DNA of 64,000 bases from Arthrobacter russicus (GTDB lineage Bacteria > Actinomycetota > Actinomycetes > Actinomycetales > Micrococcaceae): assembly GCF_031454135.1 (NCBI RefSeq), contig NZ_JAVDQF010000001.1, positions 186,001 through 250,000 on the forward strand. Reading direction: 5' to 3'. The notes below the pieces were generated by a model that was not told where the DNA came from, did no database searches, and worked only from the letters and a program-made list of their open reading frames with translations. Positions 8,892 to 19,242 of this stretch are shown one piece after another (positions within the stretch are counted from its first letter, which is position 1; each line of letters opens with the position of its first letter). The translations under genes and the position numbers were made by a program.

Positions 8892-10748
8892 GTGTCACCC
8901 ATGGCCCGCACCGCGCCGGTGCCCGCCGCGACCGATCCGGCGATCATCAGGAACTTCTGCATCATCGCCCACATCGACCACGGGAAGTCCACCTTGGCGG
9001 ACCGGATGCTGCAGTTGACCGGCGTCGTCGAGCAGCGCGACATGAAGGCGCAGTATCTGGACCGGATGGATATCGAACGGGAACGCGGCATCACGATCAA
9101 GTCGCAGGCGGTCCGGATTCCCTGGGAGGTCGACGGCGAGGCCTTCTGCCTCAACATGATCGACACTCCCGGCCACGTGGATTTCACCTATGAGGTCTCC
9201 CGCTCGCTGGCCGCCTGCGAAGGCGCGATCCTGCTCGTGGACGCGGCACAGGGCATCGAAGCGCAGACTTTGGCGAACCTCTACCTCGCGATGGAAAACA
9301 ATCTGACCATCATCCCGGTACTGAACAAAATCGATCTGCCCGCAGCGCAGCCGGAGAAATACGCGGCAGAACTCGCCGGCTTGATCGGCGGCGACCCGGA
9401 GGACGTGCTGTTGGTGTCCGGCAAGACCGGAGTCGGTGTGGAGGCGCTGCTGGACAAGATCGTCCGCGATTTGCCTGCTCCGGTCGGCGACCCCGATGCG
9501 CCAGCGCGCGCGATGATCTTCGACTCGGTCTACGACACCTACCGCGGCGTGGTGACCTACGTCCGCGTCGTGGACGGCAACCTGAGTCCGCGGGAGCGGA
9601 TCCAGATGATGTCCACCCGGGCCAGCCACGAACTGCTGGAAATCGGCGTCAGTTCACCGGAACCTACGCCGTCGAAAGGCCTGGGCGTCGGCGAGGTGGG
9701 CTATTTGATCACCGGCGTGAAGGACGTGCGGCAGTCGAAAGTCGGCGATACCGTCACCAATCTGGCCAAGCCGGCAGCCGAATCGCTGGGCGGGTACCAA
9801 GATCCCAAACCGATGGTGTTTTCCGGCCTCTATCCGATGGACGGCACCGATTATCCGATCCTGCGGGACGCTTTGGACAAGCTCAAGCTCAACGACGCCG
9901 CCTTGATCTACGAACCGGAGACGTCGGCGGCACTGGGCTTCGGCTTCCGGGTCGGCTTCCTGGGTCTGCTGCACCTGGAGATCGTCCGGGAACGCTTGGA
10001 ACGCGAATTCAACCTGGACCTGATTTCCACCGCGCCCAACGTGGTTTACGAAGTCACGCTCGAAGACAAAAAAGTGGTCACCGTGACAAATCCGAGCGAG
10101 TTCCCGGTCGGCAAGATCGCCGAAGTCCGGGAACCGATGGTGTCCGCGACGATTTTGGCGCCGAACGAATTCGTCGGTGCGATCATGGAACTGTGCCAGA
10201 GCCGGCGGGGCATCATGGGCGGCATGGATTACCTGTCCGAGGATCGGGTGGAGATCCGCTACCGGCTGCCGCTCGCGGAGATCGTTTTCGACTTCTTCGA
10301 CATCCTCAAATCGAAGACCCGCGGTTACGGGTCTCTGGATTGGAAGGCCGACGGCGAACAGGTCGCCGACCTGGTCAAAGTGGACATCCTGCTGCAAGGC
10401 GAGCAAGTTGATGCGTTCAGTGCGATCACGCATCGGGACAAGGCCTACCCGTACGGCGTGATGATGACCGGCAAGCTGCGCGAACTGATTCCGCGGCAAC
10501 AGTTCGAGGTGCCGATCCAGGCCGCGATCGGTGCCCGGATCATCGCCCGGGAAAGCATCAGAGCGATCCGCAAAGACGTGCTGGCGAAATGCTACGGCGG
10601 TGACATCACGCGTAAACGCAAGCTGCTGGAAAAGCAGAAAGAAGGCAAGAAGCGGATGAAGATGGTGGGCCGCGTCGAAGTCCCGCAGGAAGCGTTCATC
10701 GCCGCGCTGTCCTCGGATGAGCACGTCAAGGACAAAGCGAAGAAATAG
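8892..10748 (+). CDS. lepA: Elongation factor 4 (LepA), back-translocating GTPase
   Basis: A 618-residue translational GTPase with EF-G-like domains and the LepA-specific C-terminus. G1 is AHIDHGKST, the switch segment [14 protein letters not shown]3 DTPGHVDF and G4 NKID. The C-terminal [16 protein letters not shown] basic segment is typical of LepA. EF4 rescues or remodels stalled ribosomes. I chose the GTG at 8892 because GAGGA lies eight bases upstream; the ATG at 8901 is three codons later and also possible. Only two bases separate its stop from the hemW ATG, so the two genes form an operon. Confidence 0.97.
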   Translation: MSPMARTAPVPAATDPAIIRNFCIIAHIDHGKSTLADRMLQLTGVVEQRDMKAQYLDRMDIERERGITIKSQAVRIPWEVDGEAFCLNMIDTPGHVDFTYEVSRSLAACEGAILLVDAAQGIEAQTLANLYLAMENNLTIIPVLNKIDLPAAQPEKYAAELAGLIGGDPEDVLLVSGKTGVGVEALLDKIVRDLPAPVGDPDAPARAMIFDSVYDTYRGVVTYVRVVDGNLSPRERIQMMSTRASHELLEIGVSSPEPTPSKGLGVGEVGYLITGVKDVRQSKVGDTVTNLAKPAAESLGGYQDPKPMVFSGLYPMDGTDYPILRDALDKLKLNDAALIYEPETSAALGFGFRVGFLGLLHLEIVRERLEREFNLDLISTAPNVVYEVTLEDKKVVTVTNPSEFPVGKIAEVREPMVSATILAPNEFVGAIMELCQSRRGIMGGMDYLSEDRVEIRYRLPLAEIVFDFFDILKSKTRGYGSLDWKADGEQVADLVKVDILLQGEQVDAFSAITHRDKAYPYGVMMTGKLRELIPRQQFEVPIQAAIGARIIARESIRAIRKDVLAKCYGGDITRKRKLLEKQKEGKKRMKMVGRVEVPQEAFIAALSSDEHVKDKAKK

Positions 10749-10750
10749 CC

Positions 10751-11977
10751 ATGCCCAGTACTCTGCCGGAAGGCGAAAAGGCCCCGGCCGACGGCGTGCT
10801 CCCGGCCCAGGCGGCCGCGGGTGCCGCCGAGCGCGGATTCGGCCTGTATGCGCACATTCCGTTTTGTGCGGTGCGCTGCGGGTATTGCGACTTCAACACC
10901 TATACCGCGAAGGAACTCGGCGGCGGGGCTTCGCAGGCAGCTTACGCCGGCACCGCGGTCGCGGAGGTCGAATTCGCTGCTGCGGCGTTGCGCGCTTCCG
11001 GCGTTCCGGAGCGGAAACTGCAGACCGTGTTCTTCGGCGGTGGAACCCCGACATTGCTGCCGGCCGCAGACTTGGCGGCGATGCTCAAAGCCGCGGTCGC
11101 GCACTGGGGAATCGCCGAGGGCGCCGAGGTCACCACCGAGGCGAACCCGGATTCGGTGACGCCCGAATCGCTGCAGGAATTGGCCGCTGCCGGATTCACC
11201 AGGGTTTCCTTCGGCATGCAATCCGCGGTTCCGCACGTGCTCCGGGTGCTCGACCGCACGCATCAACCGGAGCGGGTGCCGCAGGCCGTCGCCTGGGCCC
11301 GGGCAGCGGGCCTGCAGGTGAGTTTGGACTTGATCTACGGAACACCGGGGGAGTCGGCAGCGGACTGGCAGGTCTCGCTGGAAACCGCCTTGGCCTGTGA
11401 ACCCGATCATGTCTCCGCCTACGCCTTGATCATCGAATCCGGGACCAAGCTGGCTGCCCAGATCCGCCGCGGCGAGGTCCCCGGAATCGATGATGACGAC
11501 CATGCCGAGAAGTACGCAACAGCCGATCGGCTTCTGGGCGAAGCCGGCTTCACATGGTACGAAGTGAGCAACTGGGCGCGGACTCCGGCCGACGAATGCC
11601 GGCACAATCTCGCCTATTGGCGCGGCGACGACTGGTGGGGGATCGGGCCTGGTGCGCATTCCCACGTAGGCGGGGTGCGCTGGTGGAACGTCAAACACCC
11701 GATCGCCTATGCGCAGCGGCTCCGCGATGGCTTGTCGCCGGCCGCCGGGCGGGAAATCCTCGACGCCTCGACCCGGGAGTTGGAACGGGTGATGCTCGCG
11801 GCGCGACTGGCCGTGGGGATCCCGATCGCTTCCTTGGCAGACGGCGGCAAACGCGCGGTAGCCGGATTGATCGCCCGGGAATTGATACAACCGGCGGCCG
11901 CCTTCGCAGGGCAACTCGCATTGACGCTCAAAGGCCGGCTGCTTGCCGACGCGGTGGTCCGCGAATTGCTTCCCTGA
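10751..11977 (+). CDS. hemW: Radical SAM heme chaperone HemW (coproporphyrinogen III oxidase-like)
   Basis: A 408-residue radical SAM protein. The 4Fe-4S motif CAVRCGYC lies at residues 39-46, after HIPF, as in the HemN/HemW family. The glycine-rich FFGGGTPTLL and the FGMQSAVPHVLRVLDRTH segment support HemW. HemW-type proteins lack the N-terminal extension of true HemN and are thought to bind and deliver heme rather than make it. The gene is translationally linked to lepA, a pairing common in bacteria. Its 3' end converges on the DUF4870 gene with only 19 bp between. Confidence 0.93.
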   Translation: MPSTLPEGEKAPADGVLPAQAAAGAAERGFGLYAHIPFCAVRCGYCDFNTYTAKELGGGASQAAYAGTAVAEVEFAAAALRASGVPERKLQTVFFGGGTPTLLPAADLAAMLKAAVAHWGIAEGAEVTTEANPDSVTPESLQELAAAGFTRVSFGMQSAVPHVLRVLDRTHQPERVPQAVAWARAAGLQVSLDLIYGTPGESAADWQVSLETALACEPDHVSAYALIIESGTKLAAQIRRGEVPGIDDDDHAEKYATADRLLGEAGFTWYEVSNWARTPADECRHNLAYWRGDDWWGIGPGAHSHVGGVRWWNVKHPIAYAQRLRDGLSPAAGREILDASTRELERVMLAARLAVGIPIASLADGGKRAVAGLIARELIQPAAAFAGQLALTLKGRLLADAVVRELLP

Positions 11978-11996
11978 ACCGGATCGGCTGGTTGGC

Positions 11997-12425
11997 TCAG
12001 TGGATGAGCCGGAGATTCACCGGATAGCGGTATGGGTTTCCGCGATTCACATGGATTGCTGCAATCACCGAGAATACCGTCAGGAAAACCCAGATGAGCA
12101 CGGCGAGAATCGCGAAGACCGAGCCGGCAACCGGAATTAGCAAGGCCAGGATATTCGCCAATGCGGCGAGAATCGTCGGCGGCAAGGTGAAATTGAGTGC
12201 TTCTTTGGATTCCTGCGCGGTGAATGGTCCGCGGTCCCGGAAAATGAGATAGATCACCAATGACGGAATGAACCCGAGAATGCCTCCGCAATGCGCCAGA
12301 AACGCGAATTGCCGGTCTTCGCTCGCCGTCAGCGGCAGGGCATCGGGGGAAACTGCCTGAAACTGCTGGGTCCGGCGCTCCTGGTGCCTCGGCACACCTT
12401 GGTCATCTCTGCCCGGAAAAGTCAC
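11997..12425 (-). CDS. DUF4870 domain membrane protein
   Basis: A 142-residue small membrane protein of the DUF4870 (Tic20-like) family. A hydrophilic N-terminus of about 35 residues is followed by SEDRQFAFLAHCGGILGFIP and then RGPFTAQESKEALNFTL, the conserved core between helix one and helices two and three. Three or four transmembrane segments are predicted by eye. The start is GTG. The function is not known for the family. It lies 59 bp downstream of the DUF3097 gene on the same strand. Confidence 0.85.
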   Translation of the reverse strand: MTFPGRDDQGVPRHQERRTQQFQAVSPDALPLTASEDRQFAFLAHCGGILGFIPSLVIYLIFRDRGPFTAQESKEALNFTLPPTILAALANILALLIPVAGSVFAILAVLIWVFLTVFSVIAAIHVNRGNPYRYPVNLRLIH

Positions 12426-12484
12426 GATCCCCGTCCTCGTTCATGCGCTGCCGAAACCTGCCGATCAACGTCCTGTTGTCCATC

Positions 12485-13345
12485 TCAGGATACGTCAGTG
12501 GTGAGGAAATCTATGACTTCCTCGACTCGGGCGAGCAAAGAAGGTTCCAAATCCGCGTAATTGTCGACCTGCCGAAGAATTCGTTGCCAGCCCAGGGCGA
12601 TATCTTTGGGGCTTGAGCTGGGCCAGCCGAATGCCTGGAGAATGCCGACTTTCCATTCCACCGAGCGCGGGATGCTGGGCCAGGCCGGGATGCCCAGCGA
12701 CTGCGGTTTGATCGCCTGCCAGACGTCGACGTAGGGGTGGCCGACAATCAGCACATTGCCTGCGGCTCCGGGCAGCTTGAGCGCCTGATCCGCGATCCGG
12801 GATTCCTTCGAGCCGCTGACCAGGTGGTCGACCAGAATGCCCAACCGGCGCTGGGGCCCGGGATTGAATTCCCGGATTGCTCCGGCCAAGTCGTCGATGC
12901 CGCCCAAGGGTTCGACGACGATCCCTTCCACCCGCAAATCGTCGCCCCAGACTTTCTCGACCAATTCGGCGTCGTGCTTCCCCTCCACCCAGATCCGGCT
13001 GGCCCGGGCGATCCGGGCCCGCTGCCCGGCTACCTTCACCGAGCCGGAGGCGGTGCGTTGGGTGGTCGGGACGGCGGCCGTGACGGCCGGCACCACTTCG
13101 ACCGGTGCGCCGTCGAGCAGGAAGCCGAAGCCCAATTGAAAGGATTTGGTTTTGCCCCGCCGATCTTCCAAAACCATGATGTGCATGCCGCCGGACTTCT
13201 CGGTCCGGACGATGGCGCCGACCCATCCGGAACCGACGTCCTCGAGGACCAACCCTGGGGCGGCCGGCACCTTGGGCAGCGTTCGGCGGGCCTGCTTGGT
13301 CATCTCCTGGGGACCCCAGTTGCCGTAATCATAGGAAGAATTCAC
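12485..13345 (-). CDS. DUF3097 family protein
   Basis: About 286 residues, soluble, with the actinobacterial DUF3097 pattern: an N-terminal YDYGNWGPQEM segment, GAIVRTEKSGGMHIMVLEDR, then IWVEGKHDAELVEKVWGDDL and GILVDHLVSGSKESRIA, which resemble a toprim-like acidic core. LIVGHPYVDVWQAIKP lies near the C-terminus. The function is unknown. I start it at the GTG at 13345 because homology begins there; a GTG at 13363 would add six residues. It is divergent from hrcA, a conserved neighbourhood in Micrococcaceae. Confidence 0.85.
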   Translation of the reverse strand: MNSSYDYGNWGPQEMTKQARRTLPKVPAAPGLVLEDVGSGWVGAIVRTEKSGGMHIMVLEDRRGKTKSFQLGFGFLLDGAPVEVVPAVTAAVPTTQRTASGSVKVAGQRARIARASRIWVEGKHDAELVEKVWGDDLRVEGIVVEPLGGIDDLAGAIREFNPGPQRRLGILVDHLVSGSKESRIADQALKLPGAAGNVLIVGHPYVDVWQAIKPQSLGIPAWPSIPRSVEWKVGILQAFGWPSSSPKDIALGWQRILRQVDNYADLEPSLLARVEEVIDFLTTDVS

Positions 13346-13390
13346 CAGATCAGTCTGCCGCACTGCGGCACGCCGGCGCTGCGGACACGC

Positions 13391-13449
13391 TTGGACTCAG
13401 CCTGGCCGCGAAAGTATTAGACTTAGCAGTTGGACAGGGTGAGTGCTAA
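13391..13449 (+). promoter_or_regulatory. Heat-shock promoter with CIRCE operator (HrcA binding site) upstream of hrcA
   Basis: A CIRCE inverted repeat: TTAGCAGTT (13423-13431), exactly nine bases, then GAGTGCTAA (13441-13449). The right arm matches the consensus perfectly and the left arm 7 of 9. Just upstream are TTGGAC (13391-13396) and TATTAG (13415-13420) with 18-bp spacing, a plausible primary-sigma promoter, so bound HrcA would cover the transcription start. This makes hrcA-dnaJ autoregulated. Confidence 0.88.
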
Positions 13450-13514
13450 TCGCCGGCCCGGTCCGCTGTGGAACCATGCAGCCGCCGGATGAGCAGAGTC
13501 GAGGAGGTGCCCGG

Positions 13515-14528
13515 ATGAGCGATCTGCGAAAGCTCGAGGTCTTGCGGGCGATCGTCGAGGATTACGTCCATTCCAGGGAGCCTGTCGGCTCGAAAGCCTT
13601 GGTGGACCGGCACCACTTGGGTGTCTCCAGCGCCACGATCCGGAACGACATGGCGGCGCTGGAAGAAGACGGCTTGATCACCGCGCCGCACACGTCGGCG
13701 GGGCGTATCCCGACGGACAAGGGCTACCGGATCTTCGTGGACCTGATCACCGAGGTGAAACCGCTTTCCAGTGCCGAAAAGCGCGCGATCCAGACCGTGC
13801 TTTCCGGTTCGACCGACCTCGACGATGTCCTGGAGCGGACGGTGCGCACCCTGGCCCAGCTGACCAACCAGGTGGCCGTGGTGCAGTACCCGACCTCGTC
13901 GAGCGCCACGGTGCGGCACGTCGAGTTCGTCTCGCTGTCTCCGCACCAAGTGCTGATCGTGCTGATCCTGGACAACGGCAAGGTCGAACAGAGCGTGTTC
14001 GACGTCGGGCAGCAGCTCAGCAGCGAGGAACTTGCTTCCTTGCGCAACCGCTTCCTGCCCTTGCTCAGCGGAGTTCCGGCCCAGCAGATTTCGCTGGTCC
14101 TGGAAGCTGCGGTCGCCCTGGTCCCGCTCGGCCTGCGCAAAGCGGCCCAGGTTCTCTCGAACAGCCTGGTGGCACTGTCCCAAGCCGCCCGAGAGGAGCG
14201 CTTCATGGTCGCCGGGACGGCGAACCTGGCGCGCTCGAACGTCGACTTCCCGCTGAGCATCGGTCCGGTCCTGGACGCTTTGGAAGAGCAAGTGGTGATG
14301 CTCCGGCTGCTTTCCGAGATGGCCCAGGACGCCCGTGGTGTGGCGGTCAGCATCGGCCGGGAGAATCCGCATGATTCGCTGGCCGAGGCCTCAGTCGTGG
14401 CGACCAGCTACGGCCCGGACTCAAGCGCGAAAATCGGCGTACTGGGACCGATCCGCATGGACTATCCGAACACCATGTCCTCGGTGCGAGCCGTGGCCCG
14501 ATATCTGTCCCGCATCCTTGCCGGCTGA
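13515..14528 (+). CDS. hrcA: Heat-inducible transcription repressor HrcA
   Basis: A 337-residue repressor that binds CIRCE elements and shuts off chaperone genes at normal temperature. The N-terminal winged helix includes LEVLRAIVEDYVHSREPVGS and VSSATIRNDMAALEEDGLI, and PHTSAGRIPTDKGYRIFVD is diagnostic. The ATG at 13515 has a strong GAGGAGG site at 13501-13507; an earlier in-frame GTG at 13443 lies inside the CIRCE repeat and is rejected. dnaJ follows 41 bp downstream. Confidence 0.97.
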   Translation: MSDLRKLEVLRAIVEDYVHSREPVGSKALVDRHHLGVSSATIRNDMAALEEDGLITAPHTSAGRIPTDKGYRIFVDLITEVKPLSSAEKRAIQTVLSGSTDLDDVLERTVRTLAQLTNQVAVVQYPTSSSATVRHVEFVSLSPHQVLIVLILDNGKVEQSVFDVGQQLSSEELASLRNRFLPLLSGVPAQQISLVLEAAVALVPLGLRKAAQVLSNSLVALSQAAREERFMVAGTANLARSNVDFPLSIGPVLDALEEQVVMLRLLSEMAQDARGVAVSIGRENPHDSLAEASVVATSYGPDSSAKIGVLGPIRMDYPNTMSSVRAVARYLSRILAG

Positions 14529-14539
14529 CGTGGACCTGA

Positions 14540-15694
<1,155 letters not shown>

Positions 15695-15700
15695 CCGGCG

Positions 15701-16456
15701 ATGACCAATCCAGTCTTCTTCGCTGATTCGCAGGACCTTTCCGGCCTGGATGCCGGCGACGTCTTTGAACTCGGCGGAGCCGAAGGGCACCACGCCGCGA
15801 CCGTGAAGCGGATCGCGGCCGGAGAACCGGTCGACCTGGTCGACGGTTCGGGACTGCGTCTGGTCTGCTCGGTCGTGCAGAGCGGGGCGGGCATGCTGTT
15901 GCTGCAGATCGATCGGCGGATCGAGGAACCCCAGCCTGCGCCCCGGCTGGTTTTGGTGCAAGCGTTGGCCAAGGACGGGCGGGACGAGTTGGCCATTGAG
16001 ACGGCCACCGAACTGGGCGTGGACGCGGTGATCCCCTGGCAAGCGGACCGGTCGATCGTGCGTTGGCGGCCAGAGCGCCTGGAGAAATCGATGGCGAAAT
16101 GGCAAAAGACGATCCAAGCGGCAGCAAAGCAGGCCCGGCGTGCCAGGATCCCCGAGCTGCACGGCTTGCTGGACAGTGCCGGTCTGGTCCGCCATACGGC
16201 ATCGGCGGAGGCCACCCGCTTGGTGGTGCTGCATGAGGATGCGGCCGCGGGCCTGGCAGCTCAGCTGGCAGATTGGCGCGAAGCCCGGCAGCTGCTGTTG
16301 GTGGTCGGACCCGAAGGCGGCATGAGCGATCGGGAGTTGGCGCTTTTCGATGCGGCAGGAGCCGATCGCTGGCGTTTGGGGCAGCATGTGCTCCGGTCTT
16401 CGACCGCGGGGCCGGCCGCGTTGGCGGTGCTCGGCGAAGCCTTGGCGCGTTGGTGA
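15701..16456 (+). CDS. rsmE: 16S rRNA (uracil-1498-N3)-methyltransferase RsmE
   Basis: A 251-residue SPOUT-class methyltransferase that methylates U1498 in the decoding region of 16S rRNA with S-adenosylmethionine. The knot region carries LVVGPEGGMSDRELALF near residue 205 and WRLGQHVLRSSTAGPAAL near the end, the two family signatures. The N-terminal PUA-like domain has LGGAEGHHAATVKRIAAGE. It lies directly behind dnaJ, as in most Gram-positives, so it is probably carried on the same heat-shock transcript. Confidence 0.95.
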   Translation: MTNPVFFADSQDLSGLDAGDVFELGGAEGHHAATVKRIAAGEPVDLVDGSGLRLVCSVVQSGAGMLLLQIDRRIEEPQPAPRLVLVQALAKDGRDELAIETATELGVDAVIPWQADRSIVRWRPERLEKSMAKWQKTIQAAAKQARRARIPELHGLLDSAGLVRHTASAEATRLVVLHEDAAAGLAAQLADWREARQLLLVVGPEGGMSDRELALFDAAGADRWRLGQHVLRSSTAGPAALAVLGEALARW

Positions 16457-16478
16457 GCGCCGGACGGTCAACGGCTCG

Positions 16479-17411
16479 CTATTTGACCGTGAAGGTCTTG
16501 TCTTCCAGATACAGCTGAGCGCTCGGATTGTTCGAGTCGGTGCCGAAAACCTTCAGTTGGTACTTCCCCGAAGGTAGGTCGAGGCTGAAAGCGAAATTGC
16601 CGGCTTGGGCAGCGGCCGCAGACGATGCGCTGCCTTTTTGGGCCAGGCCCGGCACGCCCTGGGCGTCCACGAGGTACAACTCCCATTGCAATGACCCGGA
16701 ACTCAGCGACGCGCGCCCGCCGATATTGACGGTATTGCTTTCGAAAACCGCGCCCTGTTGCGGGTCGATGATCCAAATCGGGGCTTGCACGCCGGCATCC
16801 CTGGTCAGTGGCCGATCCAGTTTGACTTGGTCGAAGGCGTTGAAGTCGGTGTGCCCGTCGACCAACACGGTCACTTGCACGTTCTGGCCCGAATCCACCA
16901 GCCCGGCGTTGGAGGCTGCCGCGGTGGCGGTATAGACCAGTTGCTGGACCGCCAGCTGCGCGGTTTCATTGCTGACTTTTCCGGCGAAGGCGTCCGCGGA
17001 CAGGTCCACCGTGATCGAGGTGCGGCCGGAAACCGAAGCGGCGATTTTCGAGGCCTTCGACCAAGGCGTCATATACCTCGGATCCAAGGGCTTGGTGCTG
17101 GTCATCAGCTGCAAAGCAGCCCGGATCGGATCATCGCCGGAGTTGAGCCGGAGGAATTCGCGATAGAGGAAGCCCCGGTTCGCCGCGCCGAGCCAATACA
17201 CCGGAACCTTGTTGTTCGCCTGCGCGGTTTCGATCGGCAACGGGATCGCGGAGCCGTTCGAGGAATTCGAATTCAGCGGCAGGTTGCTCGCCGGTGTCGT
17301 TTGGCTGATTCCGGAGCAGGCGCCGAGAAAGAAGCAGAGAAAGACCGCGACGACGGCCTGCAGACCGCGACGCTTGCCCTGCCCGGAGCTTTTCCCGAAA
17401 AACCTGCTAAT
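16479..17411 (-). CDS. GerMN domain lipoprotein with apparent ATT start
   Basis: About 310 residues. The mature part holds a GerMN domain (about residues 85-170, with SKASKIAASVSGRTSITVDL) and a C-terminal Gmad2-like immunoglobulin domain (VFESNTVNIGGRASL), a pairing seen in Gram-positive envelope proteins. The open frame runs in-frame 57 codons upstream of the first TTG (17240) and encodes a clear lipoprotein signal: a basic FGKSSGQGKRR region, a hydrophobic stretch and the lipobox LGAC. No ATG, GTG or TTG exists between the upstream TAA (17423-17421) and 17240. An ATT at 17411 sits a few bases after AAGGAAG, so I take ATT (or ATC at 17414) as the start. The envelope role is inferred. Confidence 0.78.
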   Translation of the reverse strand: MSRFFGKSSGQGKRRGLQAVVAVFLCFFLGACSGISQTTPASNLPLNSNSSNGSAIPLPIETAQANNKVPVYWLGAANRGFLYREFLRLNSGDDPIRAALQLMTSTKPLDPRYMTPWSKASKIAASVSGRTSITVDLSADAFAGKVSNETAQLAVQQLVYTATAAASNAGLVDSGQNVQVTVLVDGHTDFNAFDQVKLDRPLTRDAGVQAPIWIIDPQQGAVFESNTVNIGGRASLSSGSLQWELYLVDAQGVPGLAQKGSASSAAAAQAGNFAFSLDLPSGKYQLKVFGTDSNNPSAQLYLEDKTFTVK

Positions 17412-17750
17412 GATGCTTCCTTACGCCAACCGACAAGATCGGTGCCCGTCGACGCATTACGGCTGCCGGTGGATGCCGGGCCCAGCCGAGGGCACCATGA
17501 CAGCTTGACACAGCAAGGTAGGCGTCGGCTTTGAGATTCGGCGCCTGCGGCCAACTGCAACCGGATCGAAATAGATCTGATATCAGACTGAGATCTGGAC
17601 CGGTTTCGCCAAAGCCATGGATGATCCGGAGCCGCTACCGCATAAGATGGGAGTGACCGGTTGGATGATGGCTGCGCGGCAGCACTGTCCGGCCGACCAG
17701 CCAAGACATCGTGAATCGGAAGCGAGAATGAAGGCCGAGCGGCCGGGACC
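17412..17750. other. Divergent region between the GerMN lipoprotein and phoH
   Basis: 339 bp with promoters for two divergent genes. It contains a perfect 12-bp palindrome, TCTGATATCAGA (17576-17587), framed by AGATCT on both sides, a possible operator. A TTGACA at 17505-17510 has no -10 partner at normal spacing. No gene is seen. Confidence 0.4.
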
Positions 17751-18779
17751 ATGACCGAACCTAATACTTTCCCACGCACCATCGACGGAATCCGGACCGA
17801 AACCATAACCTTCGATTCCACAGAGCAGATGGTCGCGTCCTTGGGTAGCCAAGACCAAGCCTTGCGCGCCGTGGAGATGCACTTCCCAGGCATCGACTTC
17901 CACGCCAGAGGCAACGAGCTCGCAGTCTCCGGTCCGGAAGCCGATGTGCCCAGGATCGTCAGGCTGTTCGCCGAAATCCGTGCCCTGGTGCTGCGGCAGA
18001 CCGTGATTACGCCGCAAGTCATCGAACAACTTGCCAGCATGCTGCGGGCTCAGACGCCGGACCGCCCGGCAGATGTCTTGACCCACAACATCCTGACCAG
18101 CCGCGGCCGCACGATCCGGCCGAAGACCCTGAACCAGAAGAGCTATGTCGACTCCATCGACCGGAACACGATTGTCTTCGGCATCGGACCGGCCGGAACC
18201 GGCAAGACCTATTTGGCGATGGCCAAAGCAGTTCAGGCCTTGCAGCAGAAAGAAGTCAGCCGGATCATCCTGACCCGGCCGGCAGTGGAGGCAGGCGAGC
18301 GCCTGGGCTTCCTGCCGGGCACTTTGAACGACAAGATCGATCCTTACCTGCGCCCGCTCTACGATGCGCTGCACGACATGATCGATCCGGAGACGATTCC
18401 CCGGCTGATGGCCGCAGGCACCATCGAGGTCGCTCCGCTGGCCTATATGCGCGGGCGGACCCTCAACGATGCGTTCATCATCCTGGACGAAGCGCAGAAC
18501 ACCACTGCGGAACAAATGAAAATGTTCCTGACCCGGCTCGGTTTCGGATCCAAAATGGTGGTCACCGGCGACGTCACCCAGGTCGATCTGCCCGGCGGGG
18601 TCCGTTCCGGGCTCCGCGTCGTGGAGGGAATCCTGACCGGGATCGACGGCGTCGACTTCGCGCAATTGGAAGCCGCCGATGTGGTTCGGCACCGACTGGT
18701 CGGCGACATCGTCAAGGCCTATGCGCTGTGGAGCGAAACCGCCGGCACACCGAAAGCGAGCGAACACCATGAGCATTGA
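17751..18779 (+). CDS. phoH: PhoH family ATPase
   Basis: A 342-residue cytoplasmic P-loop ATPase. Walker A is GPAGTGKT (residues 146-153) and Walker B is IILDEAQNTT (about 243-252); the arginine region MVVTGDVTQVDLP follows. The N-terminal part before the ATPase core is the KH-like domain of PhoH. The family is linked to RNA metabolism and ribosome maturation. It overlaps ybeY by 11 bp, and the phoH-ybeY-corC-era order is a conserved actinobacterial operon, so a role beside YbeY in rRNA processing is likely. Confidence 0.95.
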   Translation: MTEPNTFPRTIDGIRTETITFDSTEQMVASLGSQDQALRAVEMHFPGIDFHARGNELAVSGPEADVPRIVRLFAEIRALVLRQTVITPQVIEQLASMLRAQTPDRPADVLTHNILTSRGRTIRPKTLNQKSYVDSIDRNTIVFGIGPAGTGKTYLAMAKAVQALQQKEVSRIILTRPAVEAGERLGFLPGTLNDKIDPYLRPLYDALHDMIDPETIPRLMAAGTIEVAPLAYMRGRTLNDAFIILDEAQNTTAEQMKMFLTRLGFGSKMVVTGDVTQVDLPGGVRSGLRVVEGILTGIDGVDFAQLEAADVVRHRLVGDIVKAYALWSETAGTPKASEHHEH

Positions 18780-19242
18780 AATCAACAACGAATCGGGCGT
18801 CGAATCGCCGGACGAAGAATTGGTGCGGCTGGCGCGTTTCGTCTTCGAACAACTCCATTTGCACCCGCAAACCGAATTGTCGATCATCCTGGCTGACCGC
18901 GAGGCGATGGAGAAATTGCATCTGGAGTGGATGGACGAGCCCGGGGCCACCGATGTGCTGTCGTTCCCGATGGACGAGTTGCGTCCGGGCACCATCGCCA
19001 GGCCGGCCCCGGCCGGTCTGCTCGGCGATATCGTGATCTGCCCGCAGGTGGCGCAGGAACAGGCGGATGCCGGTGGGCACAGCCTGGAGGACGAATTGCT
19101 GCTCCTGGCCACACACGGTTTGCTGCATCTGCTCGGGTTCGACCACGAGGAACCGGAAGAAAAGGCAGAGATGTTCGGCTTGCAGCGTCAGCTGCTCAGC
19201 AGTTTCCTGGGCCGGCCGGCGCCGGCGGAGACCACCACGTGA
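18769..19242 (+). CDS. ybeY: Endoribonuclease YbeY
   Basis: A 157-residue single-strand RNase for 16S rRNA 3'-end maturation and ribosome quality control. The zinc site H116-x3-H120-x5-H126 appears in HGLLHLLGFDH, and ATDVLSFPMDE and LGDIVICP are also family marks. It begins with an ATG inside the end of phoH and ends in GTGA, which overlaps the GTG of the next gene, so translation is coupled on both sides. Confidence 0.96.
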   Translation: MSIEINNESGVESPDEELVRLARFVFEQLHLHPQTELSIILADREAMEKLHLEWMDEPGATDVLSFPMDELRPGTIARPAPAGLLGDIVICPQVAQEQADAGGHSLEDELLLLATHGLLHLLGFDHEEPEEKAEMFGLQRQLLSSFLGRPAPAETTT

